Origin: UBA4416 sp040386075
GTDB taxonomy: Bacteria; Bacteroidota; Bacteroidia; B-17B0; Aurantibacillaceae
Assembly (NCBI GenBank): GCA_040386075.1
Contig: JAZKGE010000047.1
Coordinates: 27,558-91,557, forward strand
Direction: 5' to 3'
Length of the DNA stretch: 64,000 nucleotides
Part shown: positions 46,645-55,554 of the stretch, in pieces
Position numbering within the stretch: position 1 is the first letter of the stretch
Layout of the letters: each line of letters opens with the position of its first letter
Notes under the pieces: model-generated
The model's database searches: none
What the model was told of the DNA's origin: nothing
What the model saw: only the letters and a program-made list of their open reading frames with translations
Made by a program: the position numbers and the translations under genes

Positions 46645-47909
46645 AATACCGTTTGTAGTCCATTGACTGCGCCTGAAGAATTTAAGCGTTGTGAATAAAT
46701 ATCATAAAATGAGTTGTTCCTGATATCCTGCCATGTAATAATAGCGCTTCCTGAGTTGCCTGATGCAATTGCGGGCGAGCTTTGATCATTCGCTGCCACA
46801 CAAACCGCTACGCCATTGTTTATCCATTGCCCGTTTCCAGATGAATTTATTCTTTGAGCATAAATATCAAAATCAAATCCGTTTCGTTTATCCATCCATG
46901 TAATAATAGCTCCGTTATTTCCGTCAGATACCATTTTTGGATGTGTCTGATCGGAAACCTCCGTGCAAATAGCTACACCATTAATTGTCCATTGTGCCAC
47001 CCCCAACCCGTTAATGCGTTGTGCATAAATATCATAATCGCCTGCACCACCTGCTCGCGTGTCATGCCATGTAATAATAGCACCGCTATTTCCATCAGCT
47101 ATAATAACAGGATATAATTGGCTATTTGCAGCAGTACAAATAGCTATTCCATCATTTAGCCATTGTGCTATACCAAATGTATTTATTCTTTGGGCATAGA
47201 TGTGATAGCTACCTAATCTGTTATCTTCCCATGTTATAATAGCGCCTCCGATTCCGTCTGATTCAATTGTTTGATATTTTTGATCTACCGAAGCAGTGCA
47301 TACTGCTATACCGTTCGTTAACCATGTTGCAATTCCCATAGAATCTAAGTGCTGAGCGTAAATATCAGCATAAAGAGTACTAACCGTATAATCCAGCCAT
47401 GTAATAATTGCACCCTTATTTCCATCAGACGTTATGGCGGGGGAGTATTGATCGTAAAAATCATTATTAAGTCTTACTCCGTTAGCTGTCCATTGCGCTA
47501 GGCCTGATGCATTAATACGTTGAGCATATATGTCATAATCATGGCCGTTTCTATAATCATCCCAGGAAATGATAGCTCCACCGTCTCCGTCAGAAATCAC
47601 GCTGGGCACAATTTGAATATTGTTCGCCACATTACAAATTATAACGCCATTGGTTAACCATTGAGTTTGTCCCGAAGGATTAATGCGCTGAGCGTAGATA
47701 TTACCTGCATTATACCACACAATGATTGTTCCTCCTTTTCCATCCGGGATACTTTTTGGATTATAGTGGTCTATTGCTGAATTACAGATTACACTATTTA
47801 TAGATGAATTAGTACTCCATTGCGCAAAACAACATGCGTTGGAAAAAATGATGATAAGTATTAAAGCTATATTTTTCACGAGTTTAAATATACTCCAATA
47901 ATTTCGCAA
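46599..47909 (-). CDS. Array protein D, 5' part of a frameshift-split gene
   Basis: This frame encodes about seven copies of a repeat of about 57 residues with the pattern DIYAQRINxxGxxQWxxNGVAIC...SDGxxGAIITWxDxR, a probable beta-propeller or beta-solenoid. The TTG at 47909 opens the frame. A GTG at 47879 is the better start because it gives a proper signal peptide (KNIALILIIIFSNACCFAQ). After SSGAV the frame runs into a short nonsense tail (NGLQTVLWF...) and stops. The repeat pattern requires QWTTNG there, which is encoded in the next frame. One base is therefore missing at about 46666, and the cassette-bearing 3' part (45091-46644) is cut off. Confidence 0.85.
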   Translation of the reverse strand: MRNYWSIFKLVKNIALILIIIFSNACCFAQWSTNSSINSVICNSAIDHYNPKSIPDGKGGTIIVWYNAGNIYAQRINPSGQTQWLTNGVIICNVANNIQIVPSVISDGDGGAIISWDDYRNGHDYDIYAQRINASGLAQWTANGVRLNNDFYDQYSPAITSDGNKGAIITWLDYTVSTLYADIYAQHLDSMGIATWLTNGIAVCTASVDQKYQTIESDGIGGAIITWEDNRLGSYHIYAQRINTFGIAQWLNDGIAICTAANSQLYPVIIADGNSGAIITWHDTRAGGAGDYDIYAQRINGLGVAQWTINGVAICTEVSDQTHPKMVSDGNNGAIITWMDKRNGFDFDIYAQRINSSGNGQWINNGVAVCVAANDQSSPAIASGNSGSAIITWQDIRNNSFYDIYSQRLNSSGAVNGLQTVLWFPMRWIIRLLPRL

Positions 47910-47978
47910 AGACTTACCGTTAAAATGCTTTTTGACACAATTTTGCGAGACAAAAAACCACTATAAATCTTCTAATTA

Positions 47979-48959
47979 TTATTTATTCAAAATGATTTTC
48001 TCTCTCTTTACAACGCGATCATTCTGATACACACTCACAAAGTAAATGCCGTTACCGAAATTTTCTAAATGTAATGTATGAGAAACATTAGTTGGAGTTT
48101 CACTTAATAAAACTTGCCCTGTAATTGAAACAATCTCAATTTTTTGTAATTCGGTTTTTGAATTGATCGTTAATGAACCGTTAGTAGGGTTAGGGCTAAT
48201 TGAAATGATACTTCCATTTAATTCCTGCAAACTAACACTCGCTCCCATTGCCAACAAAGTTCCTGTGCCTGATGTTAAGGGTGTAATTAAGCCCGACACG
48301 TCTGATTTATTACCCTGAGAAATTCCCAAATTTAAAACCTGATCTGTTGTTAAACTAGATTTGATCTGATAGCGCAGCGTTGCTATTTTACCATAACCAC
48401 TCACATTATTACTAACCGTATGTGTAGTAGCTGTGAAAATTTTTCCATTGGTAAAATCTAACTTTCTGAAATGTAAATTTTGTGAGGCATCTATAAACGA
48501 TGGCAAGTATTCGATCCAAATATTATTTGTTTCAATTAATGTATTATCGAAATCAACTATAAAAGCTACGCCGTTAATCGCATTGATATTAGTTGTAGCA
48601 TCTCCCAAATAGATAGAAGCGGTTCCCCAGGCACCTTTAACCACTCCCGGCTGATCAGGAACGATACTTAATTGCGCATTAACTGTATTTGCTTGCACGG
48701 GCTTAAATGTATGAGTTAAACCATAGTTATTATAAATTGCCAGAGTATCATTATCATTAATTGTTCCATCGCCATTACAATCGCTATGATTTAAATTTTT
48801 TCCGTTAGTGATCGTTCCCACCCAGTTGTTCGCAAAATAAGGTTGCCAGCTATTACTGATTGTTGCTCTTGGAGCGTCGGTTTGTGTATAATGCAAGCCT
48901 AGTTCCAATACATCTAAATTGTCAGCTACACCATCGCTGTTGGCATCTCCTGGCCAAAC
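47979..48959 (-). repeat. C-terminal cassette copy E (981 bp)
   Basis: This copy encodes residues 765-1090 of protein E plus the stop. The dockerin half (48832-48947) is nearly identical to copy A, while its cohesin half differs from A at many sites (for example NIWIEYLPSFIDASQNLHF). Confidence 0.9.
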
Positions 48960-51251
48960 ATCGGTGCAGTTGGGATCCACTGTTATACTCATTGTTCCTG
49001 AGTTACTGCAACCATTAATGTCAATTGTGTTAACCGTATATATTGAACTAACTGACGGGATAACACTGGTAATTGGCTGCGTTGAACCATTACTCCACAA
49101 AAAATAAACAATTCCACCGTTTACTACAGTTAATGTGCTACTTGAGCCCAGACAAACTGAATTATTCCCGGTTATAGTTAAAGTGTGTTGCGCATAAATA
49201 TCAACGGTTGTTGATCCTGACGCATAGCATCCACTAGCGTTGTCGGTCACAGTAACTGTGTATACAGTTGTTAAGGCTGGGCTAACAATTATACTTTGTG
49301 TGCTGGCACCATTACTCCAAAAATAGGATGCTGAATTTGTTGTTGTTGGATTTGCTGAAATCGAAACTGACGAGCCTGCACAAACAGATGCAGTATTATA
49401 CGCCATCGTAAATGAAGGTGTTGTTGTGTTGGATGTTACAGCAAAAGTTCCGGTATTTTGACACAGTCCGCTTACTAAAGCTACTGTGTAAATTCCGGGT
49501 GTATAAACGTTTATTGAAGAAGATGTTGTAGAGGGAGAAATAACTCCGGGACCAGACCATATAAAACTACTCATGGTAGTGAGAGTGCAACCAACCGTGG
49601 AATTCACGCAAGTGATAGCTCCTGTTGTTGAAGAGAGTGTAAATGTTGGGAGCGGAGTAACCGTAAGTTGCGTAATCACCACACTATCACACTGTGATAC
49701 CGATTGTAAAATATTTGTATAGGTTCCTGTTGCCGTGTATGTACTATTTCCGATAGAATAACTGCCACAAACTTGCTGAGGATTATTTACAGTGTAGCAA
49801 GGTGAGTATTTAACAATAAATATATCATTATTTCCTACCGATGTTAAATTAGCCGTGTTTACACCCGGATCAAAATCTACCGTACCTTGAAAGTAACTTG
49901 TTACATAAACATTCCCTAAACCATCTACAGTCATTAAACGATTTGCATCATCTCCGGTTGTACCGTTTCCTATATTTTCAGCCCAGATGTAGTTACCATT
50001 GACATCATATTTAGCTAAAAAATTGCCACCGGTAGAGTTTATAGTAGCTGTGTTTACACTTGGATCAAAATCTGCAGCACCTCCAACATAACCCATTATA
50101 TAAACATAATCACCATTATTATCGGTTTTGACAGAAAATCCGGTATCATTGAATCCGCTTAAACCAAGAGCATGAGCCCAAACATAAGCACCGTTGGTGG
50201 TATATTTGGCAATAAAAATATCAGTGCCTCCAAACGGTCCGCCTGCTGACGACAAATTAGCAGAGTTAGAGCTTGGGTCAAAATCCGCTGTTCCTGAAAA
50301 ACGCCCTGTTACGTATACATTGCTGTTGATATCCGTGGTTATAGAAACACCATAATCATAGTTTTGAGATGATCCCACTGATTTAGCCCAAAGGCGGGTT
50401 CCATTACTGTTGTATTTAACGATAAAAATATCATTTCCTCCTGCTGAAAATAAAATAGGTGTGTTTGTACTAATGTCTGCAGCAGTAGCTGAAAAAAAAC
50501 CGGTTACATACACATTATTATTAATGTCAGTAGCAACCGACATTCCTCCGTCTAAACTTGAAGTAGTTGAACCAATCCCCTTAACCCACAAATAATTTCC
50601 GTTGGCGTCGTATTTGGCAATAAAAACACTGTTAAACGCATATGCAGTAAAATTGGCAACAGCAGGGCTTGGATCAAAATCTCCTGTACCTGAAAATAAT
50701 CCTGTAATATACAGGTTACCGTTACCATCTATGGCTATCGATTTGCTGTCGCCTCTAGCACCCTCAACAGTTTTAACCCAAAGATAATTTCCATTAGCAT
50801 CATATTTAGCGACATAGATAGCATTATTACCTGGCGATTGCGTAGTTAAAGTAACCGTGCTAGGACCCGGGTCAAAATCAGTAGTGTCCTGGAAATAGCC
50901 GGTTATATATACATTTCCGCTTGCATCAGTTATAATAGATCGGCCAATTGCATTCGTGTAGGTACCATGAGAAATCATCGCTTTAGCCCAAAGATAGTTT
51001 CCATTATTATCATACTTAGCAATGAAAATATCTTTACCACCGGAAGTTAAATTAGCAGTATTGGCACTTGGATCAAAATCGGCTGTTCCGTAAAAATTAC
51101 CTGTAATATATACATTGCCGTTTACATCGGTTGTTACAGATTGAGCATAATCGGTGCCTAGGGAACCTATCGAATTAGCCCAACTGTAATTTTGTGCCGA
51201 ACTATTAATTACAATTAGAGTAATAACCAATAATAAAACTATTTTTTTCAT
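47979..51251 (-). CDS. Array protein E: SBBP-like repeats with Ig, dockerin-, cohesin-like and T9SS cassette
   Basis: The 1090-residue protein has a signal peptide (MKKIVLLLVITLIVINSSAQ). About eight to nine SBBP-like propeller repeats follow (WAKxxGS, DxNGNVYxTGxFxGTADFDPS, DIFIAKYDxNGNYLW). Then come three Ig-like domains with paired cysteines and the cassette from residue 765 (DANSDGVADNLD, DCNGDGTINDND). The propeller type is shared with protein C, but the acidic motif is DFDPSxNTA rather than DFDPGPGTY. The gene starts 6 bp after the stop of protein F, so the two form an operon. Confidence 0.88.
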   Translation of the reverse strand: MKKIVLLLVITLIVINSSAQNYSWANSIGSLGTDYAQSVTTDVNGNVYITGNFYGTADFDPSANTANLTSGGKDIFIAKYDNNGNYLWAKAMISHGTYTNAIGRSIITDASGNVYITGYFQDTTDFDPGPSTVTLTTQSPGNNAIYVAKYDANGNYLWVKTVEGARGDSKSIAIDGNGNLYITGLFSGTGDFDPSPAVANFTAYAFNSVFIAKYDANGNYLWVKGIGSTTSSLDGGMSVATDINNNVYVTGFFSATAADISTNTPILFSAGGNDIFIVKYNSNGTRLWAKSVGSSQNYDYGVSITTDINSNVYVTGRFSGTADFDPSSNSANLSSAGGPFGGTDIFIAKYTTNGAYVWAHALGLSGFNDTGFSVKTDNNGDYVYIMGYVGGAADFDPSVNTATINSTGGNFLAKYDVNGNYIWAENIGNGTTGDDANRLMTVDGLGNVYVTSYFQGTVDFDPGVNTANLTSVGNNDIFIVKYSPCYTVNNPQQVCGSYSIGNSTYTATGTYTNILQSVSQCDSVVITQLTVTPLPTFTLSSTTGAITCVNSTVGCTLTTMSSFIWSGPGVISPSTTSSSINVYTPGIYTVALVSGLCQNTGTFAVTSNTTTPSFTMAYNTASVCAGSSVSISANPTTTNSASYFWSNGASTQSIIVSPALTTVYTVTVTDNASGCYASGSTTVDIYAQHTLTITGNNSVCLGSSSTLTVVNGGIVYFLWSNGSTQPITSVIPSVSSIYTVNTIDINGCSNSGTMSITVDPNCTDVWPGDANSDGVADNLDVLELGLHYTQTDAPRATISNSWQPYFANNWVGTITNGKNLNHSDCNGDGTINDNDTLAIYNNYGLTHTFKPVQANTVNAQLSIVPDQPGVVKGAWGTASIYLGDATTNINAINGVAFIVDFDNTLIETNNIWIEYLPSFIDASQNLHFRKLDFTNGKIFTATTHTVSNNVSGYGKIATLRYQIKSSLTTDQVLNLGISQGNKSDVSGLITPLTSGTGTLLAMGASVSLQELNGSIISISPNPTNGSLTINSKTELQKIEIVSITGQVLLSETPTNVSHTLHLENFGNGIYFVSVYQNDRVVKREKIILNK

Positions 51252-51257
51252 GTCCTT

Positions 51258-52238
51258 TTATTTATTCAAAACAATTTTCTCTCTTTTCACAATCCTATCA
51301 GTCTGATACACATTCACAAAATAAATTCCATTTGTGAAATTTTCTAAATGCAATGTATGAGAAGTGTTAGTTGGAGTTTCAATTAATAAAACCTGACCGG
51401 TAATTGAAACAACTTCAATTTTTTGTAATTCTGTTTTTGAATTTATTACTATTGCACCATTTGTTGGGTTTGGGCTAATAGAAATCACATTATTATTTAA
51501 AAGTTGTTGTAACCCAACATCTATAGTTGTTGTTAATGAACCCGTCCCCGAAGTTAAAGTAGATATTATGCCGAAAGCATCAGATTGATTAGCCTGTAAT
51601 ATTCCTAAATTTAAAACCTGAGCACTTGTTAAACTGGGCTTGATCTGATAGTGTAATGTTGCTATTTTTCCATTGCCACTTACATTGTTACTAACCGTGT
51701 GAGTTGTTGCCGTATATATTTTTCCATTAGCAAAATCCAATTTCCTGAAACGTAAATTTTGTCCGGCATCTAAAAATGAATTTTGATACTCGATATAAAT
51801 ATTACTTGTTTCGATTAAAGTATGATCAAAATCAATTGTGAAAGCAAGGCCGTTTATATTATTGATTTGATTTGTTGCATTTCCTAAATAAATAGAAGCT
51901 GTTCCCCAAGTTCCTTTTAAAACAGCAGCCTGATCAGGAACAATAGTTAACTGCGGATTTACCGTATACGTTTGCATTGGTTTAAACCCATGTGTCAACC
52001 CATAATTATTAAAAAGTGCAAGCGTATCATTGATATCAATCGTTCCATCTCCATTACAATCCGCATGGTTTAAATTTTTTCCATTCGTGATAGTTCCACT
52101 CCAGTTATTAGCAAAACACGATTGCCAGGCGTTATTGATTGCAGCACGAGCTGGCCCTGTTTGCAAATAATTCAACCCTATCTCCAGGATGTCGATGATA
52201 TCTGCAACGCCGTCGCTATTAGCATCTCCCGGCCAAAC
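51258..52238 (-). repeat. C-terminal cassette copy F (981 bp)
   Basis: This copy encodes residues 1055-1380 of protein F plus the stop. It groups with copy D in the cohesin-like half, but its first Ca loop (ADIIDILEIG) and its NHADCNGDG stretch differ from the rest. Confidence 0.9.
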
Positions 52239-55200
52239 ATCAGTACAAGTAGGGTCTACCGTAATATTGATAGTGAGTGTATTGCTGCAATTATTTGGAT
52301 CTGTTCCTGTAACAGAATAAACGGTACTTACAGTGGGAGTTACATTAATACTAGGCGTTATGGCACCGTTACTCCATAAATAAGAGCTAGCGCCATAAGC
52401 TGCTATATCTATACTTGAATTGATACATGTTGAATTAGATAATGAAGATGTTAGGGTCGGAGATGGATTAACAGAGACAATAACCGTAGCGGTATCATCA
52501 GCACAGCCATTTAAATTATCCCCATTCACCGTATAAGTACTTGTAACGGTTGGACTAACTATTGGACCGCTGGAATAAGTATAAAATAGAGCTCCACCGG
52601 GTGTAATTGTAAATGATTGACCAGAACAAATAGTTCCACCTGTAACGCTCAGTACTGCAGGCAAATTGACGGTTACTGAACTTGTTGTAGCTCCATAACA
52701 ACCGTTCGCATCTTCTCCAGTTATAATATATGTACTGGTTCCTGAAGGAGTGATCACAGAACTAAGAGATGAGTATGTATAACTCACTGCTCCCATTGGG
52801 GTAAAAGTATAAGAATCACCAATACAAATACTTCCGCTATTAACTGTTAATATCGGCAATGGACTGACGGTCATTGAGCTAATTGCAGTTCCATAACAGC
52901 CAAAAGCATTTGACCCATTCACGGTATAAGTTGTATTTACTGACGGAGATATAACTGAACTACCACTCGAGTATGTATACGTAATACCACCACTTGGAAC
53001 TAGTGTGTAGCTGCTTCCGTTACAAATAGTGCCACTATTAACTGTAATAGTTGGTATTGGCAAGGCGTTTACAGTAATTGTTTTCATAGCAGTATCGCTA
53101 CAGCCATCTAATGTTGTTCCTATAACGGTATATGTTGTATTTGCAGTTGGACTATCGCCCAGGGTGCTTGTTGTTGTGCCATTACTCCAACTATATGTAT
53201 TGGCCCCAAGTGCTTTAATTGTAATATTATTGCCAAGACAAACTGTATTAGCAGAAGACAGAGTAAGTGTTGGCGCTCCATTTAACATTAGCGTGATATG
53301 ATGTGCGGAATTGGTTCCCGCTATATCAATTTTTCCATCACTGTTAAAATCTCCAGAGATTAGCTGCCCGGCTCCTGCATTCAACTTTCTTATTGGCACA
53401 AACGTTCCATTACCATTACCAACCAAAACAGATAAACTGTCGCTCATGAATGCCAGATCAATTTTTCCATCACCATTAAAATCATTAGAAGTTAGGTATT
53501 CTGACCCATATAGATAGTAAACAGGATAATTAACGCGTGGTAAAAAACTACCAAGACCTGTCCCAATAAAAACAGAAACACAATGCAAAGCATTATCCGA
53601 CAAAGCAAAATCCGCATTTCCATCATTATTATAATCAGCGGTATTTAAAGAAGCTCCGCCAGTAGAACCGCTAATGTTCGCAGATGTTGATAATACTCCC
53701 GAGGCACTGCCTAATAATATCGACGATGTGTTTGAACTAATATTAGACACTATAATATCCGTGTTATTATCGTTATTGAAGTCTGCCGCTACTATTCGGT
53801 AGGGATTTATTCCTACACTATAATGAACCGGCATAGCAAAACTGCCGAAACCATCTCCAAATAAAATGGAGACATTATTGGAATTATAATTGGCAGTTGC
53901 TATGTCTTTATTTCCATCGTTATTAAAATCGGCACAAACTATATTTTGAATATTTGAACCCCCAGTAAAATCTACAGGAGAAGAAAAAGTTCCTGTACCA
54001 CTGCCTAGTAAGATTGCAACTACAGAGCTTGATTGAAAAGCGACAGCTACATCCGGATTGCCATCGTTATTAAAATCATCTGACGTTAATGCGCTTGCCT
54101 GACTAAAAATATTGTAGTTAGCGGCAATAGTTGTGTAAGTTCCTAAACTACTTCCAAGCATGACCCTTAGCCTGTCTGAATTTGTAGCAACAGCAAAATC
54201 AAGATATCCATCATTGTTGAAATCTTTGGAAACAAGCCTTAGTGCAATATCTGTACCTCCAAAATCATAATTGATAGCGGCATAAAAAGTGCCTGCACCT
54301 GTTCCTAACGAAACAGAAATATTATTGGAAGCATTTGTAGTCATTACCAAATCCAGTGCCCCGTCACCATTTAGATCAGCTGAAGAGATAGAATAAAGTT
54401 GGGCATCTATATAATAGCTTTCTGAAACTGTAAAAGCACCGGTGCCATTTCCCTTTAAAACAAAAATATCTTTAGAAGTACTGTTTGCTATTACAAGATC
54501 CAAAATAGCATCTCCATCAAAATCAGCTGTGATGATAGTAACCGGACCCGTTCCTACACTATAGGACGTTGGTGATGAAAAACTTCCCATGCCGTTGCCT
54601 TGCAAAACAATTAAGTTAGTTGATAAACCACCAACGCCAACGGCCAGATCTTTATTTCCATCACCATTAAAATCACCTGATATTAATGCGCTGCCTGGAA
54701 GCGAGGTTATAGTATTTAATGCTCCGCCCATACTACCTGAGCCGGTTCCAAGTAATACGGTTATATTATTTACTGAATTAGCTGTAGCCAAATCTGCTTT
54801 TCCATCTCCGTTAAAATCGTCAGAAATAATAGAAACAGGACTTGATCCAATAAAATAATTAATGGCGGGAGCAAAAATGCCTGAACTACTTCCTAATAAA
54901 ACAGAAACATTATTTGAACCAAAATTTGCTATTGCTAAATCTGATTTTCCATCTGCATTAAAATCAGCAGACGTAATAGAACGTGGGTTAAAACCAACGC
55001 TGTAATTTATAGCTGCTGAAAAAGAACCTGAACCGACTCCCAATAAAATTGATACATCGTTTGAAAAATAATTAACTACTGCAAGGTCTGACAATCCATC
55101 GCCGTTTACGTCTGCCGAAGTTATAGCCGTTGGGTAAACACCAACAGAATAGTTTACTGCATTAGAAAACGTGCCTGTTCCATTGCCTAATAAAACCGAT

Positions 55201-55400
55201 ACATCATTGGAATAATAATTAGCCGTTACGAGATCCGCATTTCCGTCACCATTAAAATCTGCAGAGCATGTAGCTCGGGGACTTAAACCAACACTGAATG
55301 TGGTTGCTGAATTTAAAACATTAAAACATAATGGGTGCGTTTGTGCTTTTAAGAAACTACTTAACAATAAATAAATGGCAATTAAATGGCCTTTTTTCAT
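51258..55400 (-). CDS. Array protein F: FG-GAP/VCBS repeats, Ig-like domains, dockerin-, cohesin-like and T9SS cassette
   Basis: The 1380-residue protein has a signal peptide (MKKGHLIAIYLLLSSFLKAQ). Residues about 35-720 carry about fifteen FG-GAP/VCBS units of about 45 residues with the calcium-loop pattern DFNGDGNxDLxxAN and VLLGxGxGxF, as in integrin-like propellers. Five or so Ig-like domains follow, then the cassette from residue 1055 (DANSDGVADIIDIL, DCNGDGTIDIND). It is the first gene of the array and is followed 6 bp later by protein E. A TATATTTA box about 20 bp upstream sits in the motif also found before gene B. The repeated Asp-rich loops point to calcium-dependent folding outside the cell. 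Confidence 0.88.
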   Translation of the reverse strand: MKKGHLIAIYLLLSSFLKAQTHPLCFNVLNSATTFSVGLSPRATCSADFNGDGNADLVTANYYSNDVSVLLGNGTGTFSNAVNYSVGVYPTAITSADVNGDGLSDLAVVNYFSNDVSILLGVGSGSFSAAINYSVGFNPRSITSADFNADGKSDLAIANFGSNNVSVLLGSSSGIFAPAINYFIGSSPVSIISDDFNGDGKADLATANSVNNITVLLGTGSGSMGGALNTITSLPGSALISGDFNGDGNKDLAVGVGGLSTNLIVLQGNGMGSFSSPTSYSVGTGPVTIITADFDGDAILDLVIANSTSKDIFVLKGNGTGAFTVSESYYIDAQLYSISSADLNGDGALDLVMTTNASNNISVSLGTGAGTFYAAINYDFGGTDIALRLVSKDFNNDGYLDFAVATNSDRLRVMLGSSLGTYTTIAANYNIFSQASALTSDDFNNDGNPDVAVAFQSSSVVAILLGSGTGTFSSPVDFTGGSNIQNIVCADFNNDGNKDIATANYNSNNVSILFGDGFGSFAMPVHYSVGINPYRIVAADFNNDNNTDIIVSNISSNTSSILLGSASGVLSTSANISGSTGGASLNTADYNNDGNADFALSDNALHCVSVFIGTGLGSFLPRVNYPVYYLYGSEYLTSNDFNGDGKIDLAFMSDSLSVLVGNGNGTFVPIRKLNAGAGQLISGDFNSDGKIDIAGTNSAHHITLMLNGAPTLTLSSANTVCLGNNITIKALGANTYSWSNGTTTSTLGDSPTANTTYTVIGTTLDGCSDTAMKTITVNALPIPTITVNSGTICNGSSYTLVPSGGITYTYSSGSSVISPSVNTTYTVNGSNAFGCYGTAISSMTVSPLPILTVNSGSICIGDSYTFTPMGAVSYTYSSLSSVITPSGTSTYIITGEDANGCYGATTSSVTVNLPAVLSVTGGTICSGQSFTITPGGALFYTYSSGPIVSPTVTSTYTVNGDNLNGCADDTATVIVSVNPSPTLTSSLSNSTCINSSIDIAAYGASSYLWSNGAITPSINVTPTVSTVYSVTGTDPNNCSNTLTINITVDPTCTDVWPGDANSDGVADIIDILEIGLNYLQTGPARAAINNAWQSCFANNWSGTITNGKNLNHADCNGDGTIDINDTLALFNNYGLTHGFKPMQTYTVNPQLTIVPDQAAVLKGTWGTASIYLGNATNQINNINGLAFTIDFDHTLIETSNIYIEYQNSFLDAGQNLRFRKLDFANGKIYTATTHTVSNNVSGNGKIATLHYQIKPSLTSAQVLNLGILQANQSDAFGIISTLTSGTGSLTTTIDVGLQQLLNNNVISISPNPTNGAIVINSKTELQKIEVVSITGQVLLIETPTNTSHTLHLENFTNGIYFVNVYQTDRIVKREKIVLNK

Positions 55401-55474
55401 TTTTTCGATTTATTTTATAAATATAACTCAATAATTACTCAATACAGTACCGTAAAAAAGATTTTTGACACAAC

Positions 55475-55506
55475 AAAAAACCCTGATAGAAATATCAGGG
55501 TTTTTA
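55475..55506 (-). terminator. Rho-independent terminator of the rpoBC operon
   Basis: AAAAACCCTGATA pairs with TATCAGGGTTTTT around a GAAA loop, with a T run on the minus strand after the stem. It lies about 50 bp beyond the rpoC stop and separates rpoC from the surface-protein array. Confidence 0.9.
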
Positions 55507-55554
55507 CTATTTATTGAAAGAGATGTTGAAACAAGTTCAGCATAACTGAAACGA

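Noticed and set aside
46599..46680. Programmed frameshifting or phase variation at the gene D break
   Set aside because: There is no slippery heptamer or long homopolymer at the site. A simple one-base loss explains the repeat pattern fully.
34341..55400. Regular repeats that could be read as a CRISPR array
   Set aside because: The repeats are in-frame protein repeats of about 45-85 codons with varied sequence, with no short identical repeat and spacer pattern and no cas genes.
34341..55400. A polysaccharide-degrading cellulosome
   Set aside because: Dockerin- and cohesin-like parts are present, but none of the six proteins has a glycoside hydrolase, carbohydrate-binding module or esterase motif that I can see.
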